Below, piece by piece: positions 47,257-58,779 of a stretch of 64,000 nt of DNA (within the stretch, counting starts at the first letter, position 1; each line of letters begins with the position of its first letter). Source of the stretch: Sipunculus nudus (taxonomy: Eukaryota > Annelida > Sipuncula > Golfingiida > Sipunculidae); NCBI GenBank assembly GCA_026874595.1, contig CM049317.1:37294401-37358400 (forward strand). The letters run 5' to 3'. Made by a program: the position numbers and the translations under genes. Below the pieces are notes generated by a model. It was not told where the DNA came from and made no database searches. It saw nothing but the letters and a program-made list of their open reading frames with translations.

Positions 47257-48804
47257 CAGAGAAAAGATCCGGTTATTGGGAGATTCATAGCGCTAAAACA
47301 ACAACATGAAAAAAAAAACAGGTTGAGCAGATCGACAGAAAGAATCAGCTGAAGTCCAGCTATTGATCAGACAGTGGGACCGAATTGAGGAACCAGATGA
47401 CGTATAATATCGTGTTATACAAAATCCGATGTTGGTATTTGCAAACAGGTACTTCTTCCAAACCCGCTCAAATCAGAGGTTTTTCAGTCATTACATGACA
47501 AACAAGAACACCGGGGCGTAGATAGAACACTGGCCTTAATCAAGACACGTTGTTACTGGCCATGCATTTGCAAGGAGTTAGAGAATATATTGCTCATTGT
47601 GAACCTTGTTTAATTTGTAAAGAAGTAAAAGTAAAGACTCCATTAGGTAGTATAGAGGCAACATACCCACTGGAAGTGCTTGCTATAAACATTACTGTAT
47701 TAGAAAAAGCTAATAACGGTATGACAAATGTACTTGTCATGACTGGCATATTTACTAAATGGACGGTTGCTGTACCTACAAGGGATCAGTACAGTAGAAA
47801 GAGTCTCGGTAAAAGAATGGTTCTATCGTTTTGGTGCACCAGTCAGACTACACTCTTATCAAGGCAGAGACTCGAAAAGTCAAGTTATAACACAGTTTTG
47901 TCGTCTCTATGGTTATGGTACCAAGAAAACTAGAACAACCGCATACCATCCAGAGTCACACCGACAATGTGAAGGATTTAATGCGTCTATCCATGATCTA
48001 CTGATAACTTTGCCTGCACAAGCAAAACGCAAATGGCTTGGACACCTCGCAGAAAAGGTTTATGTTTATAATACCACACCTCACATAAGCACAGGTTTTT
48101 CACCATTCTACCTATTTTATGGCAGAGACCCAAAACTACCGATAGATAACACTCTGAGACTGCTAAAGGAATATCCGTCCATCAGTGTAACTGAGTGGAT
48201 AGCAATTCACCAAGGCAGGTTACAAACTGCTTACCTGATAGTAAGGGGACGTAAAGCACAAGCATTAGAAAAGAGAAAACAGTATACAGACAAAAGAGCT
48301 AAATACTTCTCACTTGATATTGGACAGAGAGTGTATTACCGGACAAGAGGTTTTAAAGGACGTCACAAAATTAGAAAATACTTATCACGGTGAAGTTTAT
48401 AAAGTAGTAGATGCTATGGAACTGAGGGATGTTTATCAGATATCAAATGCAGATGGATTTGGAAATCTTAAATGGTTTAATAGATGTGACCTGAAAGTAT
48501 GGCCAATTCCCTGCTCAACCAAATCTGTACAACATCCAAAACCAACTAAACCAGGACACTGAATGATACTTAGGAAACGCAAATCTCCATCAACTAGTTC
48601 TCCAAGTTCCAGCGAAAGTAGTGAAGAAAACTTTTTGCTATAATCCAAGAGGATGAAAATTGGATTATTACCGACCTAGATAGTTCTTTCACTAGTGACT
48701 CGAGTGAATCTAATCTAAATACTTCCGATTCAGAAACTTTAGTACACTCATTAAGGAAGAACAGAAGGTCTAAGGCAGGGAAACATTCAAACCCCTTCAG
48801 ATAA
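47257..48804 (+). pseudogene. pol: Gypsy integrase and C-terminal tail, inactive
   Basis: Landmarks: VQLLIRQWDRIEEPDDV (about 47355-47405), YIAHCEPCLICKE (the zinc-binding CxxC, about 47588), TPLGSIEATYPLEVLAINITVLE, FTKWTVAVPTRDQ, RLHSYQGRD, AYHPESHRQCEGFN, TPHISTGFSPFYLFYGRDP, and a chromo-like end GEVYKVVDAMELRDVYQ. A Ser-rich tail with DLDSSFTSDSSESNLN and GKHSNPFR then ends at about 48804. The first catalytic Asp is Asn (AAC in LAINI) and the second is Tyr (TAT in HSYQG); only Glu remains. Frameshifts fall near 47795 and 48380, plus stops upstream of 47550. Order is conventional, with integrase last before the 3' LTR. Confidence 0.85.
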
Positions 48805-49022
48805 CGACGTTTGTATTGACATAAAAGGTTTGGTAACATGTTTGATACACTTGTGTTCATACATGCCAATGTTTTGTGAATGTGCAACTGAGGAGTTTTA
48901 TTGCCAGTTACTTGTAAAGTTCGCTTTATGTAGTTGAGTGCAAGCATACTTGTGGTTAGAGAGCACTATGTGTTATTTTCGTGTTTATTACTCGGAGAGA
49001 AGTAATGATAAAAGGTGGTGAA

Positions 49023-49922
49023 TGTGATAGTGTTTATTTAAGCTGTGTACATATATGGTGCCCATAGCAAGTAATACTGACATCTAGTGGTCTTCAAATT
49101 ACCTAATGGTCATATATCAAGAAAGGTGAAGTGCTGCCACCTGGTGGTAGTTATTGTACTAGTGTAGCACTGGACACATTGTCAGCTTTTCAGGACGATA
49201 CGATAGTGCCACCTGGTGGTGAATCTGATGTATTTGTTTAAGTTATTATGGTTTATCTTTTGGAGTTAATTATGGCAAAAGGGTCAACTTCCCTTTCCGT
49301 TCATCTGTTAGTAAAGGAGAGACATGCTTTTGGTCATGAGGGTCACGTTTTGAGATCCTGAAGCATACTGGACTCTTACAGCTACAGAACTTAGGTAGGA
49401 TGATTACACATTATCAACAATTAAAAGTGTCCCTTCTTACCATAAAAGAAGGCAGATTACCTGGTTATATTTTGTATTAATTGCCGATAAATGATGGACA
49501 ATAGAACCATGTGATTGGAGACAGGAGCGGACATGTTGTTCTATTGAAGCCAAATTATTTATGATTGTAACTATGTAATTGTACGTGCGAAAAATGTAGT
49601 TATTCCCTGATGCGCGATGCCAGCTTATACTGAAACTGTAGTTTCATGTATTATTGCTTATAATAACATGATTGCGGTGAAAGAACCATGGCACGTGTAT
49701 ACAGGATGACTGTAGTGAAAGGCTAGTCGCCCGACTTGCTTCTTATTCCACGTTCAATTATAGTGTTTACCTGAATATACCATTATATATTAGTGTTATA
49801 CTCCCATATGTTAGTTTGTATTAGAAGGCACAACATATTGTCAGAGAGTAAATAAATGGAGTGTTCACATTGATGGTTATATATTAGAGATGTTCTGTCT
49901 GAATACACGTTTTATAGTAACA
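49023..49922 (+). repeat. 3' LTR of gypsy remnant 4
   Basis: Starts TGTGATAGTG right after the purine run and probably ends TATAGTAACA near 49922 (TG...CA), giving about 0.9 kb. An AATAAA signal is at about 49851. The LTR contains three CTCF-like motifs. The right boundary is tentative. Confidence 0.6.
49078..49219 (+). promoter_or_regulatory. Cluster of three CTCF-like motifs in the LTR
   Basis: TGACATCTAGTGG (49078-49090), TGCCACCTGGTGG (49135-49147) and TGCCACCTGGTGG (49207-49219). The last two fit the reverse-complement CTCF core YGCCMYCTRSTGG at every position and the first has one mismatch. They lie on the same strand at 57- and 72-base spacing. Binding is inference. Confidence 0.45.
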
Positions 49923-50524
49923 TACTCTTGTAAATCAGCTAAATATGTTATTATTCAGAATTGTATTTATGACCGGAAGAGGTCATAATTAGGTGTTATC
50001 ATTAGATGCCTATAACAGCTGATATCTGATAATTTGTGGTCTCATATAGCATATTATTTGTATACTTTAACGTTGATGTTATGAATTTGCTACGCTGTTC
50101 ACTACATTTTTTAACAATTAATATTTCATTTGCCACATAAAGGACGTGGATGAAAATGTAATTCATTGATAAAGTTGTTGTCGAACAAAACCACACATAT
50201 TTTGTTGATACTTTGCCAAACAAACTTTGCTGATACACATGATATATTGTTGTAAGTTAGTCACAAATGATACATTATTTCTATGTATACTCACGCCATA
50301 CGTAGTTATATTTTGATACTTTCATGATCCTTTAAAAATGATACTACATTGATATTATGATACGTGATACTTTATTCAACAGCCTATGGATAATGTATTG
50401 TGGTTTTTGTATATTCCAGGAAGTTTTACCTTCCATGTCTGGATGGAATAAAATATAGTTGGCCTATGTTGGTTTGGCATTCGTGATTTGGTCTGATATA
50501 CGACTGTGATTTTTGGCCGCCCCC

Positions 50525-53000
50525 CCCCACATTTATCTGTCTTCCCGACCACAATAAAACAATATGAACATCTTTTACTATTCGTTATTCGCCAGCTGTA
50601 CAGTTGTTCAATCACCGATAAAATATTAAAAATTACCCCATCCTGAAATTGCCTCTGATACATGTCTAAGGTTGTACAATATACATGGCTAACTGCCGCA
50701 ATCCATTCAAAACGGTTACCTTACAGATATTTTAACCTTTCTTTACAAATTGGATCATATAGCTTTTTATTAATTACCATCGAATAAACAGTCTTACACT
50801 TCACATTTTCTAAATCAATTTTCTTTTCGTCTGTCATCATTATGTTTCTCTTCAGTTCAAAGGATTCTATTTCATCTGGTGTATTATTTTAAAATTGTTC
50901 TTGCTTCTATTTCTTGGGCATCGCTTTCCGGTAGCCATGGTTAAAATATTTTTTTATGTACATGTGATAACTGTTGGTATTCAATCTTTTAAATATATGT
51001 TAAACACCTGAAAGACGTACTTTATACCTAGGTTGCATAAAAACGTATTAAAAACAGTCGTCTGTCGACTCTGATATATTCATTATTCCATATTTGTTGT
51101 AAACAAATTGACAATTGATTCAGGATCACATATCGTACATGACGCCTACGACTGCAAACAGTGAAAATAAAAGGTAAACATTTTTTTTTGCCAATACTAG
51201 ACAGATCAAAATGTGTATCAACATATCTTAAACCACAAATACGTCTCAGATAGGAGTTTGGTATGACTTTATACTTTGTTTCTAATAAATTCTTCAATCT
51301 GGCTATCAACATTATTCTCTGACTATCAATGACAGATTTTTATACATAATAGCTTTGGTGTAAAAAGTATGTTCTTTGTTTTTCTTTTATTCCAATGTAG
51401 GAAGCTTTGCATTTATCATAATTAAATTCTGCTGATAAGACTTTCCAATATTTATCCAATAAACCCATAAATTATTGCATAGACTTGAAATTTTTAACTA
51501 ATTATGTTGTGTCGTCAGCGAATATACATTGTTTAATCTCATAGCCGTTGATACATATACCCCTAACCGAACTGGAATGACGAACAATTATTGCCAAGAT
51601 TTCAGTGACAAACAGGAATGAATAAGGGACAAATGGATCCCCCTGCCGGGTCACCGCCCTATTTAGTAACAACCAGTGGTGTAACCATTGTTGATCACAC
51701 AGCTTTCTGCGTCAAAGTGTAAACTTGTAAACTTTATTCATTTCCTATACTTTTATACATACATATTCAGTGGTGCTTTAGAAAAGTACTAAAAAATATA
51801 TTGACACAAAGGTCCTTATTTTCACTACATTTGATATAATAAGGAAGTTTATTCCAAAGAGAAGGCCCACTTGTTGAAAATGCCCTATCAGCAAACGTTT
51901 TGTTAGAATTAAATGGAACGTATAATTGTTCAATTATGTTATTTGACCGGAGATTATCATGTCTTGTTTCGTTTTTTTATAAACAGGTGTTCTAAATATT
52001 GTGGTCCATTTCCTTGCAAACATGTGAGCTAAAAACATTAAATTTTGAATTTAATACGTTGGGCTATTGGAAGCCAATGCAATTCTTCCAAAGCTTGCGA
52101 TAAACTGTAATATCCGTCTTTCTGGAAAATCAGTTTGGCACAAACTTTTGATTCCTCTGCATTTTTTTGTAATTCCTGATTTTCAATTCCATAAAATATA
52201 CTTTTAGAATAATCCGTATGTGACATCACCAGGCTGAGAGCTAGAATTTTGTTGCTTCAGTTATGAGAAACCACCTGATAGATCTTATTTTCTGACGGTT
52301 TATCATAGCAGTTTTTGCACATTTTATTGACATGTTCTCTGAAATTCAAATTATTATCCAACAACACGACAACAATATCACCATTATTATTGATATCTGT
52401 TGTTAAGCATTTAGATAGCTAATGCCTGTTTCTAAATAAGACTCCGTCTTTGAACAGTTCATTTGCTTTGACATCTAAAACAAACTGTTCTTAATCTGAG
52501 ATTGCCTTTTTCTCAGCATTTCATGTCTTGGGTTGAACAGATTCTTCAGAATATGGTCATCGGCAAATCCAAACAGATTTATTCCATCGGGTAAGATGTC
52601 ATACAGTGTACTAATATAAGCTAGAAAGAAAATTGGACCTGAGCAGCTGCCTTGAGGCACTGCAAACAGTAGGTCTCTAGCTGTTGAATAATGTTTTGCA
52701 ACCTTTACCTTACACGTCCCTGGTCTAAGGTAACTGGATATCATTGTAGCGCCGTTTCAGAAAACACCAAATCTCTTTTCTAAGATATCTAGCACGATTC
52801 CGTGATGAAAGGGGTCAAATGCCGGTCTAATTAGGAACAGCCAGTGGTGTGTCCATTGTTGATCACACAGATTTTTGCGTCAAAGTGTAACGTCAACATA
52901 TCAGCTTTGTCGTGATAGTAAAGCGACACTAAGAAATAACTATGCTTAAAGTAAAAGCAAAATTATATATATGCATTTTTAACACTTGGCGCTATTCGAT
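50525..53000 (-). mobile_element. L1-like LINE (B), interrupted by LINE A
   Basis: Minus-strand pieces: CVINNGHTTG (about 52870) before the inserted LINE, and CVINNGYTTGCY then TRQGDPFVPYSFLFVTEILA (51690-51600). These are followed by GICINGYEIKQCIFADDTT (the RT active site FADD, about 51540), YDKCKASYIGIK (about 51415), ICGLRYVDTH (about 51230) and a C-terminal zinc-finger-like CSYC (about 50565). The pieces agree with the second half of an L1-type ORF2. Frame breaks are frequent. The 5' half was not found. Confidence 0.65.
51724..52830 (-). mobile_element. 5'-truncated CR1/L2-type LINE (A)
   Basis: Minus-strand motifs: AFDPFHHGIVLDILEKRFG (about 52825-52770), YLRPGTCKVKV, VPQGSCSGPIFFLAYIST (about 52660), the active-site segment FGFADDH (about 52560), ALEELHWLPIAQRIKFKI (about 52090) and ADRAFSTSGPSLWNKLPYYI (about 51900-51840). 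It then has a 3' end with GAATAAAG. This is the C-terminal half of a CR1/L2-like RT ending at the family's usual terminus. It sits between copies of a segment of about 60 bases belonging to LINE B. Confidence 0.75.
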
Positions 53001-53332
53001 AAAGATCAGATAATGAAGATATTTATTTAGAAAAAGTCTGTGGATTCAGAATACGGGAAGCAAACGTTCAGGGAGAACCAATTGTCACTCGTATTCCTTT
53101 ATGGAAAGAAATTAATACACTGATTTTTTTTACTGGAATGTGTTGATATAATATGCTGAGACCGGCTCCGTTTTTAATGATTACTCCGCACAATAGCAAT
53201 ACGGGGAAATATTACTTCAAATTAAATAGAAAGTGCAAATTGATACATTATGATACATATATTCAAAGAAGAACAACCTTACTTTTCTGGTGTCGAAGTT
53301 AGTTTAATGTTAATCTGGAAAGTCCGGATGCT

Positions 53333-53354
53333 GGGGGGGGGGGGGGGGGGGGGG
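53333..53354. repeat. Poly-G run
   Basis: Twenty-two consecutive G, about 100 bases before a repeat C copy. Confidence 0.9.
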
Positions 53355-53399
53355 AGGGTCCTGTGTGCAATCATATGTCCCCAAATTTTGACTTCTGAT

Positions 53400-53880
53400 C
53401 AAGGTAGGATACCGTTTTGGTAGTAAAAAAAGTGGGTAGACATCCTGGATCGCGGAAAAAAAAGGGTGAAATTAAAGATGGCGTCCAAGATGGCCACCGA
53501 ACCATTGAATCATCTATAACTCGAAAAGTAATTGAGGTATGGGATAGATTTTGGTGTCTTTGCCTGTGATTTTAAGGGTCAAGAAATATACTGAAACCAT
53601 TTTCACGACCTTACCGCCTGCGGTCATGGTGATTTTCAATATGGCTGCATATATTGCTACAAATATTGCAATTTTACCATTGAATCATGCATGACACGCC
53701 AAGAAACTGATGTAGTGGGGTGTATTTTGATGTCTTTACCTATGGTTTCAGGGTAAAATAATCTATTAAAACCATTTCCCAGACGATTATGGTGAAATTC
53801 AACATGGTTGTCATTATTGCTACCAGTATAGCAGCTGTACAATTGAATCATGTGTTGTGTCCGCCCCGCTTTGAATTATC
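53400..53880 (+). repeat. Dispersed repeat C, forward, two units
   Basis: Starts near CTGGATCGCGG with AAGATGGCGTCCAAGATGGC. Two units of about 175 bases each carry ATTTTGGTGTCTTTGCCT (53548) or ATTTTGATGTCTTTACCT (53723), TGAAACCATTT and TTCAATATGGCTGC. The reverse-complement copy is 59460-59860. No reading frame is conserved between units. Confidence 0.7.
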
Positions 53881-54440
53881 CCCCACCCCCTTGTGATCGT
53901 AGCTGCATTTTGCTGTAAGGGCAATTATTATTTATTACATGTACTCATATGTTTACATGTTAATAATAGTTTTGGGATAAGTGGAACTATCATATCAATA
54001 TGCTCAAATGGCAAAGTAACTCACTAACTAACCAGGCCGTTGAACAAAACGCCTTGCACATGGACAAAGGTAATTGCATATCATTCACTCTCACTTTCTC
54101 TCTCTCTAACACTCATGAGCAGAAGATACAATTAAGACATTTTTTGGTTTAAAGTTATTCTCAAAAATTGTAAAACAACGCTTCTTACAAAAAGGTATAC
54201 AGTTCAAAATACCCGGTACAAAACCAGTATCCATCTCCGTCCAGCAATGTGAATAAATATAAATAAAACAGTCAAAACTACTATTTAGCAAAATGCTAGC
54301 ACTAATTCCCCTTAATACCTCCTTCAGTCTTAGTATCTCATCCAGTTAAATGATCTACTACATACTAAACTTCTCCCGTATCATTCTCTCCTAATGATAA
54401 TCAGTTTAACAGTTACATATCACCCATTACTAATCAGCCT
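53881..54440. other. Unassigned AT-rich DNA
   Basis: A short CTCTCT run at about 54096 and nothing else recognised. Confidence 0.5.
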
Positions 54441-54790
54441 TGACAGCCAATGGTAAACAGTATCTAAGAATCTAAATGGCCACTTTTCCCTGGCTCTCAG
54501 ATCACCTACAGTGTGACCCACAGTACCCAAGTACTAGCTGATCCGAAGATGGGTATCCGCCCAGTAAACAATATTACTATGACTGTGAAGTGGAACATGG
54601 AGTAGTGCGGTACATACATCGTAAGGAGCGAGACACCGGGCTGTTTCTCTTGAATTTCACAAGGCAGTAACACGTGGATCTAATGTTTACAGTTGATGAC
54701 ACGTTGTCGGAGTGTTGTGGCTTCGGGGTCGTGCTCCTTATATACCCTTTGACCTGTGACTCATTTGTAGCCAGAACAAAGTCCGTTGTT
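54440..54790 (-). promoter_or_regulatory. TATA-containing promoter-like segment (possible LTR)
   Basis: On the minus strand, GGGTATATAAGGAGC (complement of 54734-54748) is a strong TATA box. It is followed about 30 bases later by CA-rich initiator-like sequence and a GC-richer leader. The pattern suits an LTR or a Pol II core promoter, but no LTR partner or downstream coding region was recognised. Confidence 0.3.
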
Positions 54791-55132
54791 CACACGCTCT
54801 AAATTATGATTTATAAGTCATAAACGTACCGCTACATAATACAGAAATGTCGTACATTAGCTAAACAGTTAAGTTACACAAATGAAGACACAAATATCAC
54901 AAATGTGCACTTTTAATACCTACTCATTATTACCCAACATACTTATTTCATATAGACCAGCAAAATAATTTGGTAGGTCATCACTATATTGTCAGCTCAT
55001 TGTCCAAATAATAATGATAATGGAAAGTACAGAGTATTACTATGACACTGAAAAAGACTGAAATAGTCTTAATAGAGCATACATTAATTTACCGGCAGTT
55101 CAGCCAGTGGGATAGACTGGGTCAATTTCCCC

Positions 55133-55168
55133 TGCCGGCTGTTTAGCCCGTGGACTAAACTGCCGGCA
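55133..55168. repeat. Strong hairpin
   Basis: TGCCGGCTGTTTAG and CTAAACTGCCGGCA form a 14-bp stem with one T-T mismatch and an 8-base loop. Partial copies of the arm flank it at 55091 (ACCGGCAGTTCAGCC) and 55171 (CTGCCGGTTGTTTAGCC). Confidence 0.7.
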
Positions 55169-55959
55169 CCCTGCCGGTTGTTTAGCCACTTCCAAAATAA
55201 AAACCTTTGCCGAATAATAACTGAGCGCTGCTTCATTTAAACTGACAAGTGGACCGTTGGTATTACTCCGCGGAATGTAACGCTGCATGTCGTGGTTGTT
55301 TACATCAAACACTTGAGGATGTCCTCAGCATGTAGGACGATTAAAAGGGTTGACACGGTATGGAAATAAGTACATTGTAATGGAAATTAATACTGTGACC
55401 TGACTCACTGTTACTACATAAGTTACGTTATATAAAAAGGCTAATCGGCGTGCAAGGTCTCATCTTCTGATTACCACCCTCTCTTATTCGTACTTGACAT
55501 GTTTAGAGATAGCAATGTGCTACGCTTTCTTATGTTTCCGTATTGGATGCTAGTTTAAGTTTCATTATACCAAATACAACTTATTAACCTGAAGTTATGA
55601 CTACCGTTATTCGCATATCTATTTCTGACTACCTGTTACTTCACATATGTTAATACCGAAATGTTTACATGGATTGAGCCCTTCGTTGTACCATATTAAA
55701 GAACAATGATATTTTTTTCTACCATCAATATATATTACCCTGCAATAACTGAATATAATAGTAATTATTATCACAATAACGCTACAAATTGTCTGTATGA
55801 CTGAATTTACCTATGGCATAACTTCACCGATTAACGACTGGAAGAAGCATATTAAAAATGAACACAATTTTCCTGTACCTGAATATAAAAACATATACAT
55901 TGCTGACATCTTAAAATTCTACAACACATGTACAACACACACAAGTAATCGAGACCGGA

Positions 55960-56230
55960 GACTGATATTGATGTCTTTTGTTAATTTTTCATGGTAAAGA
56001 TAACTACTGAAATCATCGGCCGATTCCTCTCTGCACTAAAGTGGAAATCAATATGGCTCCAATCATCCATAACTCATCATGAAATACAGCTACGTGATTG
56101 ATATTTTTTCCCCTAGTGTTTTCCGGTTTCTCTTGAAATCTTTTGGCCGATAAAATATTTGATTATGAGGAAATTTAGTATGGCTGCCAATATGCCAGAG
56201 TGCATTACCATTTAATGTAACACCCCTAAA
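55960..56230 (+). repeat. Dispersed repeat C, diverged copy
   Basis: TGATATTGATGTCTTTTGTTA, ACTGAAATCATCGG, AATCAATATGGCTCCAA and TAGTATGGCTGCCAATATG recur in the family order but with lower similarity than 53400-53880. Confidence 0.5.
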
Positions 56231-56314
56231 ACTTAATTAAGCTACATTGACAAATATGTTGATTATAGTTTTTTTATGTCAAGAAATATATGAAACTAAC
56301 ACATATCAACGGAT

Positions 56315-56319
<5 letters not shown>

Positions 56320-56388
<69 letters not shown>
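56320..56388. repeat. (AT)n microsatellite
   Basis: Two (AT) blocks split by AATT, directly abutting the TIR element. Confidence 0.95.
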
Positions 56389-56394
<6 letters not shown>

Positions 56395-57531
56395 ATTCAG
56401 ATAATATCGTGGGCTTAAAATTTCGAGGTTTATGAACAAAATGCACATCGTGGGGCTATTTGAATTCGTGAAAAGACTATGACAATTTTAGGAAATAAAG
56501 GTTATTAACATTTCCACATGCAAGGGGAAGAGGACATATTGTACTCAGGTATAGTACACCGGTGGCTCGACTCGGATGCATATCACACGGTGCGGCTGTA
56601 CCGCGGTTAATCGAGTTCAACAAACAAGTTACGCCCGACCCGAGCCTAACAAATGAATTAATTAGCCGCGACCGACACGTGCCGGACGATACATCGGCTA
56701 TTAAATGTCGACTAGACAGGAATTTTACGTATCTTAAATTTTGCGGGGGTTAATTTGCATACAATAATTCTGCAACGCTTACTTACGCTAACATTTATGT
56801 ATAACTATCGGCGACATTTTAAAGACGCACCGCCTACCCATTAATGGCTCACTTTTATTCACGCAACTATGTGGTCGGCGATATTCGGAATAAGTTCAAT
56901 TTACATTCGCGGCCCTCAGTAATGCAAATGAGTTAACATGGCCCTTGACTATAAAGCCAATAGGGAGCGTATAAGTGTCGTTTTATCTCTACTGAAAGAA
57001 GGTAGAAAGTTCCAAAAGTTCCTAAAAGGGCGTGCCTCGGTAACTGTGGTAACAGACATTGGAACATGTGTCCCATTATCGTCGTGCCAGAAATACCCCT
57101 TTCCACGACAGAAATGCGATATAGTTCTATTTTAACCGAAATTTTGAAAAGAGGAAATATGGAAATATATTTTTATATACATTTTAGGGGGCCGAGTTTG
57201 TGCGATATTAGGGCTAATAATGGAATTGACAAACAGTTTATTTATACATCACGTATTTTTATAGTAATTTACAGGAAAAGTAATTCAGTTTATTTATAAT
57301 ATGAATCAATGGCAATCAAAAATAGTTATTACCAAGTTTTGTACCTTTTTTGAAAATTTAGCCAGCGATAATAATTATAAATAGATGAAGTGGAACACCA
57401 GCTGCCTTTAAGAAGTTCTCTGTATGCGTACATGTGATTTTTTTATCGTTGGAATCATGAATTCGTTGATTACCTTAATCCACGAAAACCACGAAAATAA
57501 AATCCCAATTAATAGTTCTGAATCCACAGTA
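56386..57531. mobile_element. 1.15-kb TIR element
   Basis: The left end, TACTGTAGATTCAGA (56387), and right end (complement TACTGTGGATTCAGA, 57517-57531) are inverted with one mismatch. Similar TTTCG/CGTGG-rich sequence follows on both sides. The central 56550-56960 is CpG-rich. Frames at 56562-56753 and 56938-57135 are short and unrecognised. The left flank is (AT)n, consistent with TA targeting. Probably non-autonomous. Confidence 0.65.
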
Positions 57532-57776
57532 AATCTATGCATGCCAATTTTATATTCAATATACCAAGTTAATAATAATTCGCTCATGTTTATTGTTTGA
57601 AATTACCACATTTGGATTTTATATTACCGCGTGTTATTAATTACTTGCTTCCTGTAATGTTTTCTCGGCACAATAATGCCCTTGAATTGAAATCAATATT
57701 CTAGGGGTTCTAGAGAAAGATTCATAAAGAATGTTTTAATATATGGGCCTGGGTATAATTGGTTGTTGGTAGCAGA

Positions 57777-58440
57777 TCATGAAGAGTAGTTTCTGTTCGT
57801 TTGTGGTACATTCATAAATGGTCTACAGTTACTAAGATTCCTACGATCTAGTACCTGAACAAGATATATTTCGGTGGAGTCTTGAATGTTTTCATTTATC
57901 TGTCCGAAATCATTAAGATATGATATTGGAGTTAATTGCTTTAATTGCTGTTGCTTTTGGTACAATGCTCCACGTTTGCTAGTAATGTCACTTCCAGTAA
58001 GGACATGAATGGCTAAAAGAACATTATACTTAGGCTTGCCCTCTCTTTCTGCCGGGTTATGAATTGAATATACCTTGTTTTGTCTCCAATTCTCCCTCTG
58101 AGCCACAGTTCATTAATTCCTTTTGATACAAACAGATGTGACAACTAGTACAAAAACATCTGTATCACCAAAAATAACGATCTGCAACAGTCCATTTCAT
58201 ACCCCAAAAGAGTGCAAGAGGAATGATTCGGACATCCGTCTCTTCATGATAAGGACTAATTCTGCATGATGCGTGAGCTCTCCATTTTATGACAGACTGT
58301 CTATAGGGAAATATTATCTCCAACCTCCACTATTCCACTCAAGACAATCTGTACACTAAAGTCTTTTTTGAGTAAAATGTTCCTCTAGAAACTGTCGGAG
58401 GAATGCGTCGAGTTTAATGTGTTCAAGTTTTATTTGATAT
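57777..58440 (-). pseudogene. Decayed gene of an uncharacterised FEN/PIN-like nuclease family
   Basis: Minus-strand pieces in order: FLRQFLEEHFT (about 58410), IVLSGIVEVGDNISL (about 58360-58315), YHEETDVRIIPLAL (about 58250-58210), a TDVF-containing segment (about 58165-58150), ELWLREN (about 58100), VYSIHNPAE, LLAIHVLTGSDITSKRG (about 58020-57970) and EIYLVQVLDRR. The spacing of EEADxRI-like, DTDV-like and HxLTGSDxTS-like motifs matches uncharacterised, often repetitive, proteins of marine invertebrates. It also resembles the acidic motifs of FEN/XPG-type PIN nucleases. Stops and frame changes break it; the last 109 codons (58106-57777) are open. Family recognition is from memory; the nuclease link is inference. 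Confidence 0.5.
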
Positions 58441-58779
58441 TGGAGAGAAACCGTCCAGATCCCTTAGTTGTGTAATGACCCGCAAGCTGTTGTTTACAAG
58501 AATGGGAGTTTTTAACGTTCGCCTTTATCGTTCATTTTCTTTCGCAGATACCTCGACATAAGAGTCCAAATGCAGTCTACACGATGTGTAATTTTACACA
58601 TATCCCCGCACCAAGTCCAGGAACTGTCCAAATAGTTCCCCAAAGGTGGTTTTAGAAGACACTCTGACTTTTTTTATATATCCCATGACATCAACAACAT
58701 AGCTTGTTGGCATATGCGACCGTTCCACTGGTAGAACAGCACTCTCATCCGTTCTTTCATCGGTTCATGTTTGTTGTTC

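Larger units (their letters stand above)
47257..49922 (+). mobile_element. Ty3/gypsy remnant 4: integrase to 3' LTR
   Basis: Only the 3' part of the element survives: integrase, a polypurine stretch (GATAAAAGGTGGTGAA, to 49022) and an LTR. RT, gag and the 5' LTR are absent. A 24-base sequence starting ATGCCTATAWCAGCTGATAT occurs just outside both ends (47229-47252 and 50006-50029) with one mismatch. Confidence 0.8.

Noticed and set aside
48594..48947. 117-codon minus-strand frame
   Set aside because: Antisense shadow of the gypsy integrase tail, which reads as a Ser-rich C-terminus on the + strand.
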